A DNA stretch of 13,234 bases from an uncultured Lachnospiraceae bacterium (GTDB lineage: Bacteria; Bacillota_A; Clostridia; Lachnospirales; Lachnospiraceae), in the NCBI GenBank assembly GCA_902783205.1, contig CACZQE010000337.1, positions 1-13,234 of the forward strand, in the 5' to 3' direction. Position 1 is the stretch's first letter. Each line of letters begins with the position of its first letter. The notes under the pieces are model-generated. The model saw nothing but the letters and a program-made list of their open reading frames with translations. It had not been told where the DNA came from and ran no database searches. The translations under genes were made by a program, and so were the position numbers. Of this stretch, positions 1 to 6,825 are shown in pieces.

Positions 1-1
1 G

Positions 2-898
2 GGAGGGGCGGATCATGAGCTGATTGACATTTTCCGGGAAAAGGAGATCCCTTATCTGATCGTATACAATAAATGTGATCTTTTAGAAGAAACTCCCTCT
101 GCCGGGAAAAATGAAATCTATGTCAGCGCTACGAAAAAAATCCGCATACAGGAATTAAAAGAGATGATGGCAGCGGCTGCCCTTAAGAAGGAAGAGAGAA
201 AACTTCTTTCTGATCTGATCAGCCCGGGCCAGAGAATCGTTCTGGTTGTCCCCATCGACAAGGCGGCCCCGAAAGGACGGCTGATTCTGCCCCAGCAGCA
301 GGTGATCAGGGAAGTCCTGGATACGGGCGCCTATGCGGTCTGTACCAGGGAGGACGGTCTTCAGGACCTTCTGGAAGGCGGAGAGGATCCTGACCTGATC
401 ATCACGGACAGCCAGGTCTTCGAACAGGTTGCCTGCCTTGTACCCGAACACATACCCATGACTTCCTTTTCCATCCTGATGGCAAGATATAAGGGATTTC
501 TGGAGAGCGCCGTGGAGGGATGCAGGGCCATTGACAATCTGAAAGACGGAAGCAGGATCCTCATTTCCGAGGGCTGCACCCATCACAGGCAGTGTGATGA
601 TATCGGTACGGTAAAGATACCTGCCTGGATCAGAGAATACACAGGAAAAGAGATCACATTTGAGACAAGTTCCGGACGTTCTTTCCCGGAGGACCTGTCT
701 TCTTATGACCTGGTCATTCACTGCGGCGGCTGTATGCTCAACCAGAGGGAGCTGCGCTACAGGATGAAGCAGGCCGGAGATCAGAATGTACCTTTTACCA
801 ATTACGGAACGGCCATAGCCATGATGAAGGGAATCCTTGCCCGGAGCATCAGGCCTGTCCTTTCCGGGAAAGTGCCCCAAAGAGGGCAGGCGGAGTAA
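2..898 (+). CDS. hydF: [FeFe]-hydrogenase H-cluster maturation GTPase HydF (5' truncated by window)
   Basis: This is the last 298 residues of HydF, open at the window edge. HydF is the cytoplasmic scaffold GTPase on which HydE and HydG assemble the 2Fe subcluster before it is handed to the [FeFe] hydrogenase. The fragment starts inside the GTPase domain. The G4 motif NKCD is at fragment residues 23-26 and the G5-like SAT at 42-44; G1 to G3 lie upstream of the window. The C-terminal iron-sulfur binding signature is complete: C-x-H at residues 192-194, then 46 residues, then C-G-G-C at 241-244, which fits the CxHx(44-53)CxxC pattern known for HydF. The ending GTAIAMMKGIL is also typical. The ABC-F gene follows after 7 bases, so the two are probably co-transcribed. 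HydE and HydG are not in view. Identification is confident from the motif set. Confidence 0.95.
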   Translation, partial: GGADHELIDIFREKEIPYLIVYNKCDLLEETPSAGKNEIYVSATKKIRIQELKEMMAAAALKKEERKLLSDLISPGQRIVLVVPIDKAAPKGRLILPQQQVIREVLDTGAYAVCTREDGLQDLLEGGEDPDLIITDSQVFEQVACLVPEHIPMTSFSILMARYKGFLESAVEGCRAIDNLKDGSRILISEGCTHHRQCDDIGTVKIPAWIREYTGKEITFETSSGRSFPEDLSSYDLVIHCGGCMLNQRELRYRMKQAGDQNVPFTNYGTAIAMMKGILARSIRPVLSGKVPQRGQAE

Positions 899-905
899 AT
901 TCCAA

Positions 906-2672
906 ATGCGTTACCGGATTCAACAGGGAAGTGTATCTCTGGGCGGAGAAATCATCCTGGATCATATAGATTTCGAAATCAAAGGAAATGAAAAACTGGC
1001 CCTTATAGGGAAGAACGGGTCGGGAAAGACGACCCTGCTGCGCTTTCTGGCAGGGGAGCTGGACCCGGACCGCGATGACAGGCACTTCGGTCCGGTCAGG
1101 GAAAAATCCAGGTCTTTCACTATCCGATATGTTCCGCAGATCGTCACCAAAGAAGGGGAAGACGGGGACGGAAGCAAGGAGGCTCTCTCCGGAGGAGAGG
1201 AAATGAAAAGGCGCCTTGAACAGGCCCTTTCAGCCGGAGCCGACCTGCTGCTGCTGGATGAGCCGACCAACCACCTGGACCAGGAAGGGGTGGAATGGCT
1301 TGAGAAAGAACTGAAAGCCTGTCCGGGGGCGGCTGTGATCGTTACCCATGACCGGTATTTTCTTGACAGGGTGGCAGATGCGGTCTATGAACTCTCCGGA
1401 GGCAGATTAACACGCTATGCAGGAGGTTACAGTTCTTATCTGGAACAGAAAAGAACAGAAGAGAAAAGCGCCTTAAAAAAATATAAAGCACAGCAAAGAG
1501 AGATAGAACGACTGAAGAAATTCATCTCCAGATTCGGTCATCAGTCAAAAAAAGCTGCCCAGGCAAAGAGCAGGAAAAGACAGCTTGAGCGTATGATCAT
1601 GACGGAAACTGCGGGCAGATCCTTCACAAGACTGCCTTCGGATCCCATCGAACCTGCGCGCCGGCCGCCCAGGATCCTCATGGAGGCGGACAAGGCGGAG
1701 ATTGGTTATCAGGATCCGCTGTGCAGCCTGACCTTTACTCTCCGCCGGGGAAGAAAGATCGGAATCATAGGGAAAAACGGAGCGGGCAAGAGTACATTCT
1801 TAAAGACACTTACAGGCGAGATACCACTGATAAAGGGCAAGCTTGTGATACGTGAAGGTGTCATGGCCGGATTCTATGACCAGGAATCTGCCGGGGCCCT
1901 GTCGGACTTGACAGTTCTGGATCATTTCAGGGCATGTTTTCCCGGTATGGAAGAAGAAAAACTCAGGTCTCTTCTGGCTGCCTACGGATTTGGCGGCAGA
2001 GATGCCCTGATTCCGGTCTCGGGTCTCTCAGGGGGCGAGAGAAGCAGACTGCTGCTGGCAGAGACCATAGAAAGCAGGCCAAACCTGCTTTTGCTGGATG
2101 AACCGACCAACCACATGGATATAGATGGCAGAGAGAGGATTGAGCATATGCTCTCTCTATATACAGGTACCATACTTTTTGTAACCCACGACCGCTATTT
2201 CCTGAAAAAAATCGCGGATTCCCTTCTCATTTTCAGTGACAATGAAGTCCTTTATTATCCTTACGGATATGACCATTACGTGGAAATGCTGGAGAAGAGA
2301 AGGGCAGGCAGCCTGCAGGGGGCAGATCCTGTCGCGGCGGAAAACACCAGACTTCTGGAAGGCCTGGCTGCCGTACCGGACAGAGAGCGCCATCAATCTG
2401 CAAGATACAGCACAGAGCAGTCCTTTGCGGACTGGCAGCTGATCATGGCAGAAGAAGCCAGGGCTGAGGCAGAGGCCGGATTGAAAAAACTGACAGAAGA
2501 CAGGGAGGCCGATTTAAGGCAGGCCCCGGATGAAGAGGTTTATTACAGACTGGAAAAGCTCTGGGAAGAACGTGAAAAGGAACTTCTTGAAACCTATACG
2601 GAATCATGCTGTAACTGGTATGAAAAATGGCTCGATTACCGGGATGCATTTGAGAATTATCAGGACATGTAG
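906..2672 (+). CDS. ABC-F family ATPase (duplicated ABC protein, possible ribosome-protection type)
   Basis: A 588-residue soluble protein with two ABC ATPase domains and no membrane segment, as in ABC-F translation factors that bind the ribosomal E site. Half one has Walker A GKNGSGKT (35-42), signature LSGGE (94-98), Walker B LLLLDE (114-119) and switch His148. Half two has GKNGAGKS (289-294 onward), LSGGE (374-378), LLLLDE (394-399) and His428. A charged linker spans roughly 185-230, and a basic/acidic helical tail follows residue 465. In half one only about 15 residues separate the Q-loop (YVPQ, 75-78) from the signature. That shortening is known from Vga/Msr-like antibiotic-resistance ABC-F proteins, whereas the linker looks more like housekeeping ABC-Fs. 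The ATG at 906 is chosen over upstream in-frame starts because GGCGGAG precedes it by about 10 bases and translation then begins at the first ABC strand. Whether it confers resistance cannot be told from sequence. Confidence 0.9.
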   Translation: MRYRIQQGSVSLGGEIILDHIDFEIKGNEKLALIGKNGSGKTTLLRFLAGELDPDRDDRHFGPVREKSRSFTIRYVPQIVTKEGEDGDGSKEALSGGEEMKRRLEQALSAGADLLLLDEPTNHLDQEGVEWLEKELKACPGAAVIVTHDRYFLDRVADAVYELSGGRLTRYAGGYSSYLEQKRTEEKSALKKYKAQQREIERLKKFISRFGHQSKKAAQAKSRKRQLERMIMTETAGRSFTRLPSDPIEPARRPPRILMEADKAEIGYQDPLCSLTFTLRRGRKIGIIGKNGAGKSTFLKTLTGEIPLIKGKLVIREGVMAGFYDQESAGALSDLTVLDHFRACFPGMEEEKLRSLLAAYGFGGRDALIPVSGLSGGERSRLLLAETIESRPNLLLLDEPTNHMDIDGRERIEHMLSLYTGTILFVTHDRYFLKKIADSLLIFSDNEVLYYPYGYDHYVEMLEKRRAGSLQGADPVAAENTRLLEGLAAVPDRERHQSARYSTEQSFADWQLIMAEEARAEAEAGLKKLTEDREADLRQAPDEEVYYRLEKLWEEREKELLETYTESCCNWYEKWLDYRDAFENYQDM

Positions 2673-2679
2673 TATAATT
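2650..2679 (+). promoter_or_regulatory. Candidate sigma-A promoter for proA (distal)
   Basis: TTGAGA at 2650-2655 (one mismatch to consensus) and a perfect TATAAT at 2674-2679 are separated by 18 bases. The -35 lies in the last codons of the ABC-F gene and the -10 just after its stop codon. This would give proA a leader of about 77 bases. A second TATAAT at 2731-2736 is nearer to proA but has no good -35 partner. Assigned by pattern only. Confidence 0.5.
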
Positions 2680-2762
2680 ATCTCTAATATACACTATAGC
2701 CGGACAAAAGCTTTTTAAAGCATATGATCCTATAATATTACATTTAACAAGGGGGAAAAAAG

Positions 2763-4019
2763 ATGACAACCCAGGAAATCCTTGACCGCGCTTTAAGCGC
2801 CAAAATGGCAGTTAACGCTGCTGACGAAAAGACAAAGAACCAGGCTCTGGCATGCATGGCAGACGCACTGATCGCGCATACGGATCAGATCCTGGCTGCC
2901 AATGACCAGGACTATGCTTCCGCACAGGGGAAGATGAGTCAGGTTATGCTGGACCGGCTTCTTCTCAATAAAGAGCGTATTGAGGGTATGGCTGCCGGAA
3001 TCCGCGAGCTGATCGATCTTCCTGACCCTGCCGGAAAGGTCCTGGCAACAGTTGACCGGCCAAGCGGTATCCATATTGAGAAGACAGCTGTACCGCTCGG
3101 GGTGATTGCCATTATCTACGAGAGCAGACCAAATGTGACCAGCGATGCGGCAGCTCTCTGCATCAAGAGCGGCAATGCCTGCGTTCTGCGAAGCGGCAAA
3201 GAGGCCTGGAAAAGTGCCAGGGCTGTCGTAGACGCCATGAAAGAAGGCCTTGTCAAAGCCGGACTTCCGGCAGACTGTGTTTCCCTGATTGAAGATATTA
3301 CACGGGCAAGTTCCCTGGAGCTGATGAAAGCAGTGGGTTATGTAGACCTTCTGATCCCAAGGGGCGGAGCAGGACTGATCCGGGCCTGTGTCGAGCAGGC
3401 AAAGGTTCCCTGTATCCAGACCGGAACCGGTATCTGCCATATTTATGTGGATAAGGACGCAGACCAGGATAAGGCGCTCAATATCATTGAAAATGCCAAG
3501 ACCAGCCGTCCCAGTGTATGTAATGCGGAGGAAGTTCTTCTTGTACATGAAAAAATCGCCGGCGAATTTCTTCCCAGACTCAGAAAGCGTCTTGTGGATG
3601 ACAGGAGCCGGGATGGAAAGACACCGGTGGAACTGAGACTTTGTGAGAGAAGCGCCGCCCTGATCGAGGGAGTGCCGGCAGGACCTGATGACTTTGATAC
3701 AGAATTCCTTGATTATATCCTGGCAGTGAAGATCGTAGATTCTCTGGAAGAAGCAGTCGATCATATAGACAGACATTCAAGCCATCACAGTGACGGTATC
3801 ATTACCGAGTCTGAGGAGGCAGGCGCATACTTCCGCAGAAGAGTGGACAGTGCGGCAGTCTATGTCAATGTATCCACCCGATTTACGGATGGAGGAGAAT
3901 TCGGACTTGGCTGTGAGATGGGAATTTCCACTCAGAAACTGCATGCCCGTGGTCCCATGGGACTGGAAGAACTCTGCACATACAAGTATATCGTCAGCGG
4001 AGACGGACAGATCAGGTAA
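2763..4019 (+). CDS. proA: Gamma-glutamyl phosphate reductase
   Basis: A 418-residue cytoplasmic enzyme of the aldehyde dehydrogenase superfamily, normal length for ProA. It reduces gamma-glutamyl phosphate to glutamate-5-semialdehyde with NADPH, the second step of proline synthesis from glutamate. Conserved blocks are the nucleotide-binding region with [13 protein letters not shown] (119-131) and RSGKEA (143-148), the catalytic cysteine C253 in RPSVCNAEE, and the ending [10 protein letters not shown] followed by HARGPMGLE. The start is supported by an AAGGGGGAAAAAAG ribosome site right upstream. proB (glutamate 5-kinase), the usual partner, is not next to it: upstream is the ABC-F gene and downstream a strong terminator. 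proA therefore looks like a single-gene unit here, with proB either elsewhere or outside the window. Confidence 0.96.
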   Translation: MTTQEILDRALSAKMAVNAADEKTKNQALACMADALIAHTDQILAANDQDYASAQGKMSQVMLDRLLLNKERIEGMAAGIRELIDLPDPAGKVLATVDRPSGIHIEKTAVPLGVIAIIYESRPNVTSDAAALCIKSGNACVLRSGKEAWKSARAVVDAMKEGLVKAGLPADCVSLIEDITRASSLELMKAVGYVDLLIPRGGAGLIRACVEQAKVPCIQTGTGICHIYVDKDADQDKALNIIENAKTSRPSVCNAEEVLLVHEKIAGEFLPRLRKRLVDDRSRDGKTPVELRLCERSAALIEGVPAGPDDFDTEFLDYILAVKIVDSLEEAVDHIDRHSSHHSDGIITESEEAGAYFRRRVDSAAVYVNVSTRFTDGGEFGLGCEMGISTQKLHARGPMGLEELCTYKYIVSGDGQIR

Positions 4020-4041
4020 AGAGATCAGCTAAGAAAACAGA

Positions 4042-4112
4042 GGGCTGCCGCAGTAACATTGTTGCCCATTCATAAAAGAATGGACAGATCGTTACTGCGG
4101 CGCCCTTTTTTT
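4042..4112 (+). terminator. Strong intrinsic terminator of proA with a nested inner hairpin
   Basis: The outer arms, GGGCTGCCGCAGTAAC (4042-4057) and GTTACTGCGGCGCCC (4091-4105), pair over 15 bases with one bulged base, and seven T residues follow (4106-4112). The long loop holds a second perfect hairpin, CCATTC (4066-4071) with GAATGG (4077-4082). A second T-rich run lies at about 4119-4128. The loop is unusually long for a simple terminator. Confidence 0.88.
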
Positions 4113-4146
4113 GTACGTCTTTTTTTTGTAATAGCATAAAAGAATC

Positions 4147-4178
4147 AAAAAAGATCTGCTTTCGCAAGAAAGCAGATC
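4147..4178 (-). terminator. Intrinsic terminator of the HExxH-protein gene
   Basis: A perfect 11-bp stem (4153-4163 with 4168-4178) is closed by a GCAA tetraloop of the GNRA type. Read on the minus strand, the stem is followed at once by six T residues (4152-4147). It lies 28 bases past the stop codon of the minus-strand gene. The orientation of the T run shows that it serves that gene and not proA. Confidence 0.88.
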
Positions 4179-4205
4179 AAATGAATCATTTCCAAATTAA
4201 GATTT

Positions 4206-5084
4206 TCAGATCTTTATACAGAAGGCAGCCATGCCGTCAGCCAGGTCGTCTTCTCCGGCATCAATTGCTTCCTGCTTCTCATCAAGTTCTTCCAGATAAT
4301 CTTTATAATTCTCTGTGGTAAGATTTTCAATATCCTCATCACTGATCAGAGAATCATCGTAATTCCTGCGGATGAAATCTTTCAGGAACATCAGAAAGGC
4401 CCCGTGATAGATTTCCCTGGTCAGGAAGAGAATCTGATCTACATCGATGTCATCCTTTGACAGCTCCTGGTAAAGCTTCATGTAATTCTCATCTTTGATC
4501 TGCAGGAACATGAGGGTCTGTTCAACCAGTATCTCATCCTTTTTGAAAAGAGAGATGTAGCCGTAGAGGTACATAAGCTGACGGAATGTCATGACAAAGT
4601 CATTAGGCACGAAATCCATCAGGAATTCCTCATAGCTGATCTTTACCCGCATGAGCGAATCCGAGAGGAGACGCCGGATGGAGACCTCCCTGAAAGGACC
4701 CGGTATCTGGATCTTATCCACATCCACAGTTTCCAGCTTGTACATTTCTATGGCCTGGGTCAGGGTAACCTTACATGCGTGGAATTCTGAATAAGCATTC
4801 ATGTAGAGGAAGAAGTCCTCCTTGCTGTCCAGATCACACTTGATAAAATCATAGAAATGTGTGAACTCATGGAAAAGAATAAAGCGGATATAGCTCTCCG
4901 AGTAGAGATGGAAACGGGGATTCAGATGAAGGATATATCTGCCCGCAAGGAGTTCGTGAAGGTCAAAGCATCCCTCCACATTCTCATCCGTATCATAGAC
5001 CACAGCAGAGATCATCACATCACTGTCCAGATCAAATCTCTCTTTAAATTCAGTCCAAAGTTGGTTAACTTGTATAAGATTCAT
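4206..5084 (-). CDS. HExxH-motif (zincin-like) cytoplasmic protein of unknown function
   Basis: A 292-residue protein I do not recognise by name. The motif HEFTH at residues 72-76, preceded by hydrophobic FILF, is the zinc-binding helix of zincin metallopeptidases. A glutamate in YSEFHA at about residue 100 is placed to be the third zinc ligand, as in gluzincins. The rest is acidic and predicted mostly helical, and the last 40 residues are strongly acidic. No signal peptide or membrane segment is present, so it should act in the cytoplasm. The ATG at 5084 is preferred over one 18 codons upstream because AGGCGGG lies about 6 bases before it and the upstream ATG has no ribosome site. It has its own candidate promoter and terminator, so it is monocistronic. 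Substrate and role are unknown. A non-catalytic zinc protein is possible. Confidence 0.8.
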   Translation of the reverse strand: MNLIQVNQLWTEFKERFDLDSDVMISAVVYDTDENVEGCFDLHELLAGRYILHLNPRFHLYSESYIRFILFHEFTHFYDFIKCDLDSKEDFFLYMNAYSEFHACKVTLTQAIEMYKLETVDVDKIQIPGPFREVSIRRLLSDSLMRVKISYEEFLMDFVPNDFVMTFRQLMYLYGYISLFKKDEILVEQTLMFLQIKDENYMKLYQELSKDDIDVDQILFLTREIYHGAFLMFLKDFIRRNYDDSLISDEDIENLTTENYKDYLEELDEKQEAIDAGEDDLADGMAAFCIKI

Positions 5085-5158
5085 ATATAACCCGCCTGTC
5101 GGAATACAATATCTTGTGTCTTTGCAAAAGATAGACATACTACTGCTAATACATAATC

Positions 5159-5187
5159 ATTATAAACCCCGTGGAAAAAAATAACAA
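5159..5187 (-). promoter_or_regulatory. Candidate promoter of the HExxH-protein gene
   Basis: On the minus strand, TTGTTA (5187-5182, four of six consensus bases) and TATAAT (5164-5159, perfect) are separated by exactly 17 bases. The predicted leader is about 68 bases. The -35 falls in the distal arm of the terminator hairpin of the upstream gene, so the two signals share DNA. Confidence 0.55.
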
Positions 5188-5212
5188 GGAAAATCAAATG
5201 GTTTTCCTTGTT
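5175..5212 (-). terminator. Intrinsic terminator of the C39-like gene
   Basis: A perfect 11-bp inverted repeat, AACAAGGAAAA (5183-5193) with TTTTCCTTGTT (5202-5212), has an 8-base loop. On the minus strand the stem runs almost directly into a T-rich tail (5181-5175). The stem is AT-rich, so termination may be incomplete. It lies about 60 bases after the stop codon of the secreted peptidase-like gene. Confidence 0.75.
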
Positions 5213-5271
5213 AAGAATGATACTATTTTATTTTTCCGGCATTTCTGCCATCCTGATCTTCAGACAAAAGA

Positions 5272-6552
5272 TCAATGATCCAGGCGTTCGAAATAGAAGA
5301 AAGCCTGAGCGATCAGTCCGCCGCTTTCAAGATCCTGCCTGCTGACCCAGTCGCCCCAGGGGGATGTAGCCCGCTTGGGAAGATAGTGGGGATCCAGCAG
5401 TAAGAACTTTTTGGTCTTTTTGTTATAATCGACAATTGCCGAATAGTGCCCCGGCAGATAAACGATGGCTGCCTGCCCCTCACCAAGACGTCTCTTCAGG
5501 GAAGAGAAGGAGTAGTTGGATCCTACATAACGGAAGCCGTAGCGGTAACCGAACTTTTTGGCCATGGCGGAAAAGAATCCGCTGTCTGTTCCGCTTCCTT
5601 CGATCCTGTATCCGGTTTCAGAAGCATAATCACCAAGCTCCAGAGGATCCGCCATATTTCCCGTAAGAGAGTAGATCAGATTCATGGAAGCGAAGATACC
5701 GCATCCGGAAGTACAGAAATTGCCTTCTTCGGTTTTACGGCGTCTGCCCTTACCGTAATGATAATGAGCCCACTCGGGATCATACTGGACGATGTCTCTC
5801 AGATTTCCCTTTTCAATAGCCTTGGCCGTTCTGTTCAGTCTCCATGTGGAGTTTCCGTCCAGGACTTCTTTTGTAAACTCCGGAAGGCAGGAGACCTCAT
5901 TAATACGGAGATATTTATGAGAATCGGCATCCATGATGCGGAAGACATTTTTCTTTCTTATCAGAATAAAGCGGCCCGCCTCAGCTTCAGAACCCCAGCA
6001 CCTGATACGGGGTCTTCTGGCTGTCCAGGGATCCGGCAGGAGCCATTGGCCCGTCTGCTCGTTTTTAATGGTAAAGGTGTTGTTGCCCGCATAGGTAAAT
6101 GTCAGAAGCAGATCCAGATTGCAGGCGGTGTCAGCCATGGAATCATTGGGAAGAATCTGCCTGTCGGAAGAAAGAGAAGCCTTTTCCAGGCGGGCACGGT
6201 AGGTGCCGTCGGAAATAATCTGTTTGTCCCTTCCGTCATAGATCAGGCTGCTGCCATAGAATTCATCTCTGGTGACCCAGCCGTAACGAAGCTTTTTCTT
6301 CTTTTTATATTCGACCTCAAGCCAGCTTCCGTCCTGGCCGACCGCTACGGCTCCCTCAAACTCCGGAATGTAATCCTGGATATCGCCGCCGGGTTCGGTA
6401 TAAACGGTCATACCATGTCTGGCATTGGCATATTCAAAATCAGTTGTTTTTTTATAAGCATGCTTGAATGCATGTACTTTTAGCGGTACTGCACCGAAAG
6501 TGATGCAGACGCAGAGTAATGCAGCAAGGAAGCTGTTTTTAACTATTCTCAC
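5272..6552 (-). CDS. Secreted protein with SH3-like, possible ricin-like and C39-like cysteine peptidase regions
   Basis: A 426-residue exported protein. Residues 1-28 form a Sec signal peptide (basic start, hydrophobic core, end at KVHA). Residues about 45-98 look like a bacterial SH3-like domain, with TVYTEPGGD and WLEVEY..YGWVTRDEF. Residues about 115-240 show repeated Y/F-x-I and W/YL patterns like a ricin-type beta-trefoil; this is less certain. The C-terminal region resembles the C39-like papain-fold peptidases: Cys284 in TSGCGIF, His369 in LPGHYSAIVDY and Asp387 in LLLDPHYL. It may cleave a peptide or cell-wall-linked substrate outside the cell, but the substrate is unknown. The GTG at 6552 is chosen because GGGAGG (6563-6558) sits 5 bases upstream and yields a clean signal peptide. 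Upstream TTG and ATG options overlap the likely -10 or lack a ribosome site. Confidence 0.82.
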   Translation of the reverse strand: MRIVKNSFLAALLCVCITFGAVPLKVHAFKHAYKKTTDFEYANARHGMTVYTEPGGDIQDYIPEFEGAVAVGQDGSWLEVEYKKKKKLRYGWVTRDEFYGSSLIYDGRDKQIISDGTYRARLEKASLSSDRQILPNDSMADTACNLDLLLTFTYAGNNTFTIKNEQTGQWLLPDPWTARRPRIRCWGSEAEAGRFILIRKKNVFRIMDADSHKYLRINEVSCLPEFTKEVLDGNSTWRLNRTAKAIEKGNLRDIVQYDPEWAHYHYGKGRRRKTEEGNFCTSGCGIFASMNLIYSLTGNMADPLELGDYASETGYRIEGSGTDSGFFSAMAKKFGYRYGFRYVGSNYSFSSLKRRLGEGQAAIVYLPGHYSAIVDYNKKTKKFLLLDPHYLPKRATSPWGDWVSRQDLESGGLIAQAFFYFERLDH

Positions 6553-6557
6553 AGGAA

Positions 6558-6563
6558 CCTCCC
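6558..6563 (-). promoter_or_regulatory. Ribosome binding site that decides a GTG start
   Basis: GGGAGG on the minus strand lies 5 bases before GTG at 6552. The upstream in-frame candidates (TTG at 6618, ATG at 6600) have no comparable site. They would also add about 20 charged residues before the signal peptide. Confidence 0.8.
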
Positions 6564-6606
6564 TGTTTTCATCAAAGTCTGTCTTTTTTTTAGCAAACAT
6601 GAATGA

Positions 6607-6635
6607 ATTATAACACAAACCCTTATTCAGATAAA
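6607..6635 (-). promoter_or_regulatory. Candidate promoter of the C39-like gene
   Basis: A perfect TATAAT on the minus strand (6612-6607) has a weak TTTATC (6635-6630) 17 bases upstream. Transcription would begin near 6600, giving a leader of about 48 bases to the GTG start. The weak -35 hints at dependence on an activator, which is inference. Confidence 0.45.
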
Positions 6636-6742
6636 GTAAAAGTTTTGCGGTTATTATCCCCTTTAACAGTGGACCTTACACGAAAATGTATCAGAAATAC
6701 CTCAAAAAGATTAACTAAATGTAACAAATTGTTAATAAAAAG

Positions 6743-6771
6743 TTGCGTTTTACCCCCGATTGTGTTAAAAT
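6743..6771 (+). promoter_or_regulatory. Extended -10 promoter of the transglutaminase-like gene
   Basis: TTGCGT (6743-6748) and TAAAAT (6766-6771) are separated by 17 bases. The -10 is preceded by TGT, forming an extended -10 (TGn) element that can compensate for the poor -35. The predicted start is near 6778, giving a leader of about 48 bases. Confidence 0.55.
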
Positions 6772-6775
6772 CACT

Positions 6776-6799
6776 AATAGTTTCATTGATAAAACTATT
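6776..6799 (+). repeat. 8-bp inverted repeat at the start of the leader
   Basis: AATAGTTT (6776-6783) and AAACTATT (6792-6799) are perfect inverted arms with an 8-base spacer. They begin at or just before the predicted transcription start of the transglutaminase-like gene. This could be an operator or an mRNA 5' stem. No T run follows, so it is not a terminator. Confidence 0.5.
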
Positions 6800-6825
6800 T
6801 CACACAGAATTTGAGGGGAAAGATT

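Noticed and set aside
155..880. 241-codon minus-strand open frame opposite hydF
   Set aside because: HydF motifs are clear on the plus strand; the antisense frame is a by-product of codon bias.
2710..2721. Imperfect palindrome GCTTTTTAAAGC before proA
   Set aside because: Only a 5-bp AT-rich stem with a 2-base loop; expected by chance in this AT-rich spacer.
2793..3776. 327-codon minus-strand open frame opposite proA
   Set aside because: proA is certain on the plus strand; the antisense product is cysteine- and histidine-rich with no family features.
5446..6483. 345-codon plus-strand open frame opposite the C39-like gene
   Set aside because: The minus-strand frame has a ribosome site, signal peptide, catalytic motifs and terminator. 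The plus-strand product has no recognisable motif or ribosome site and is a shadow frame.
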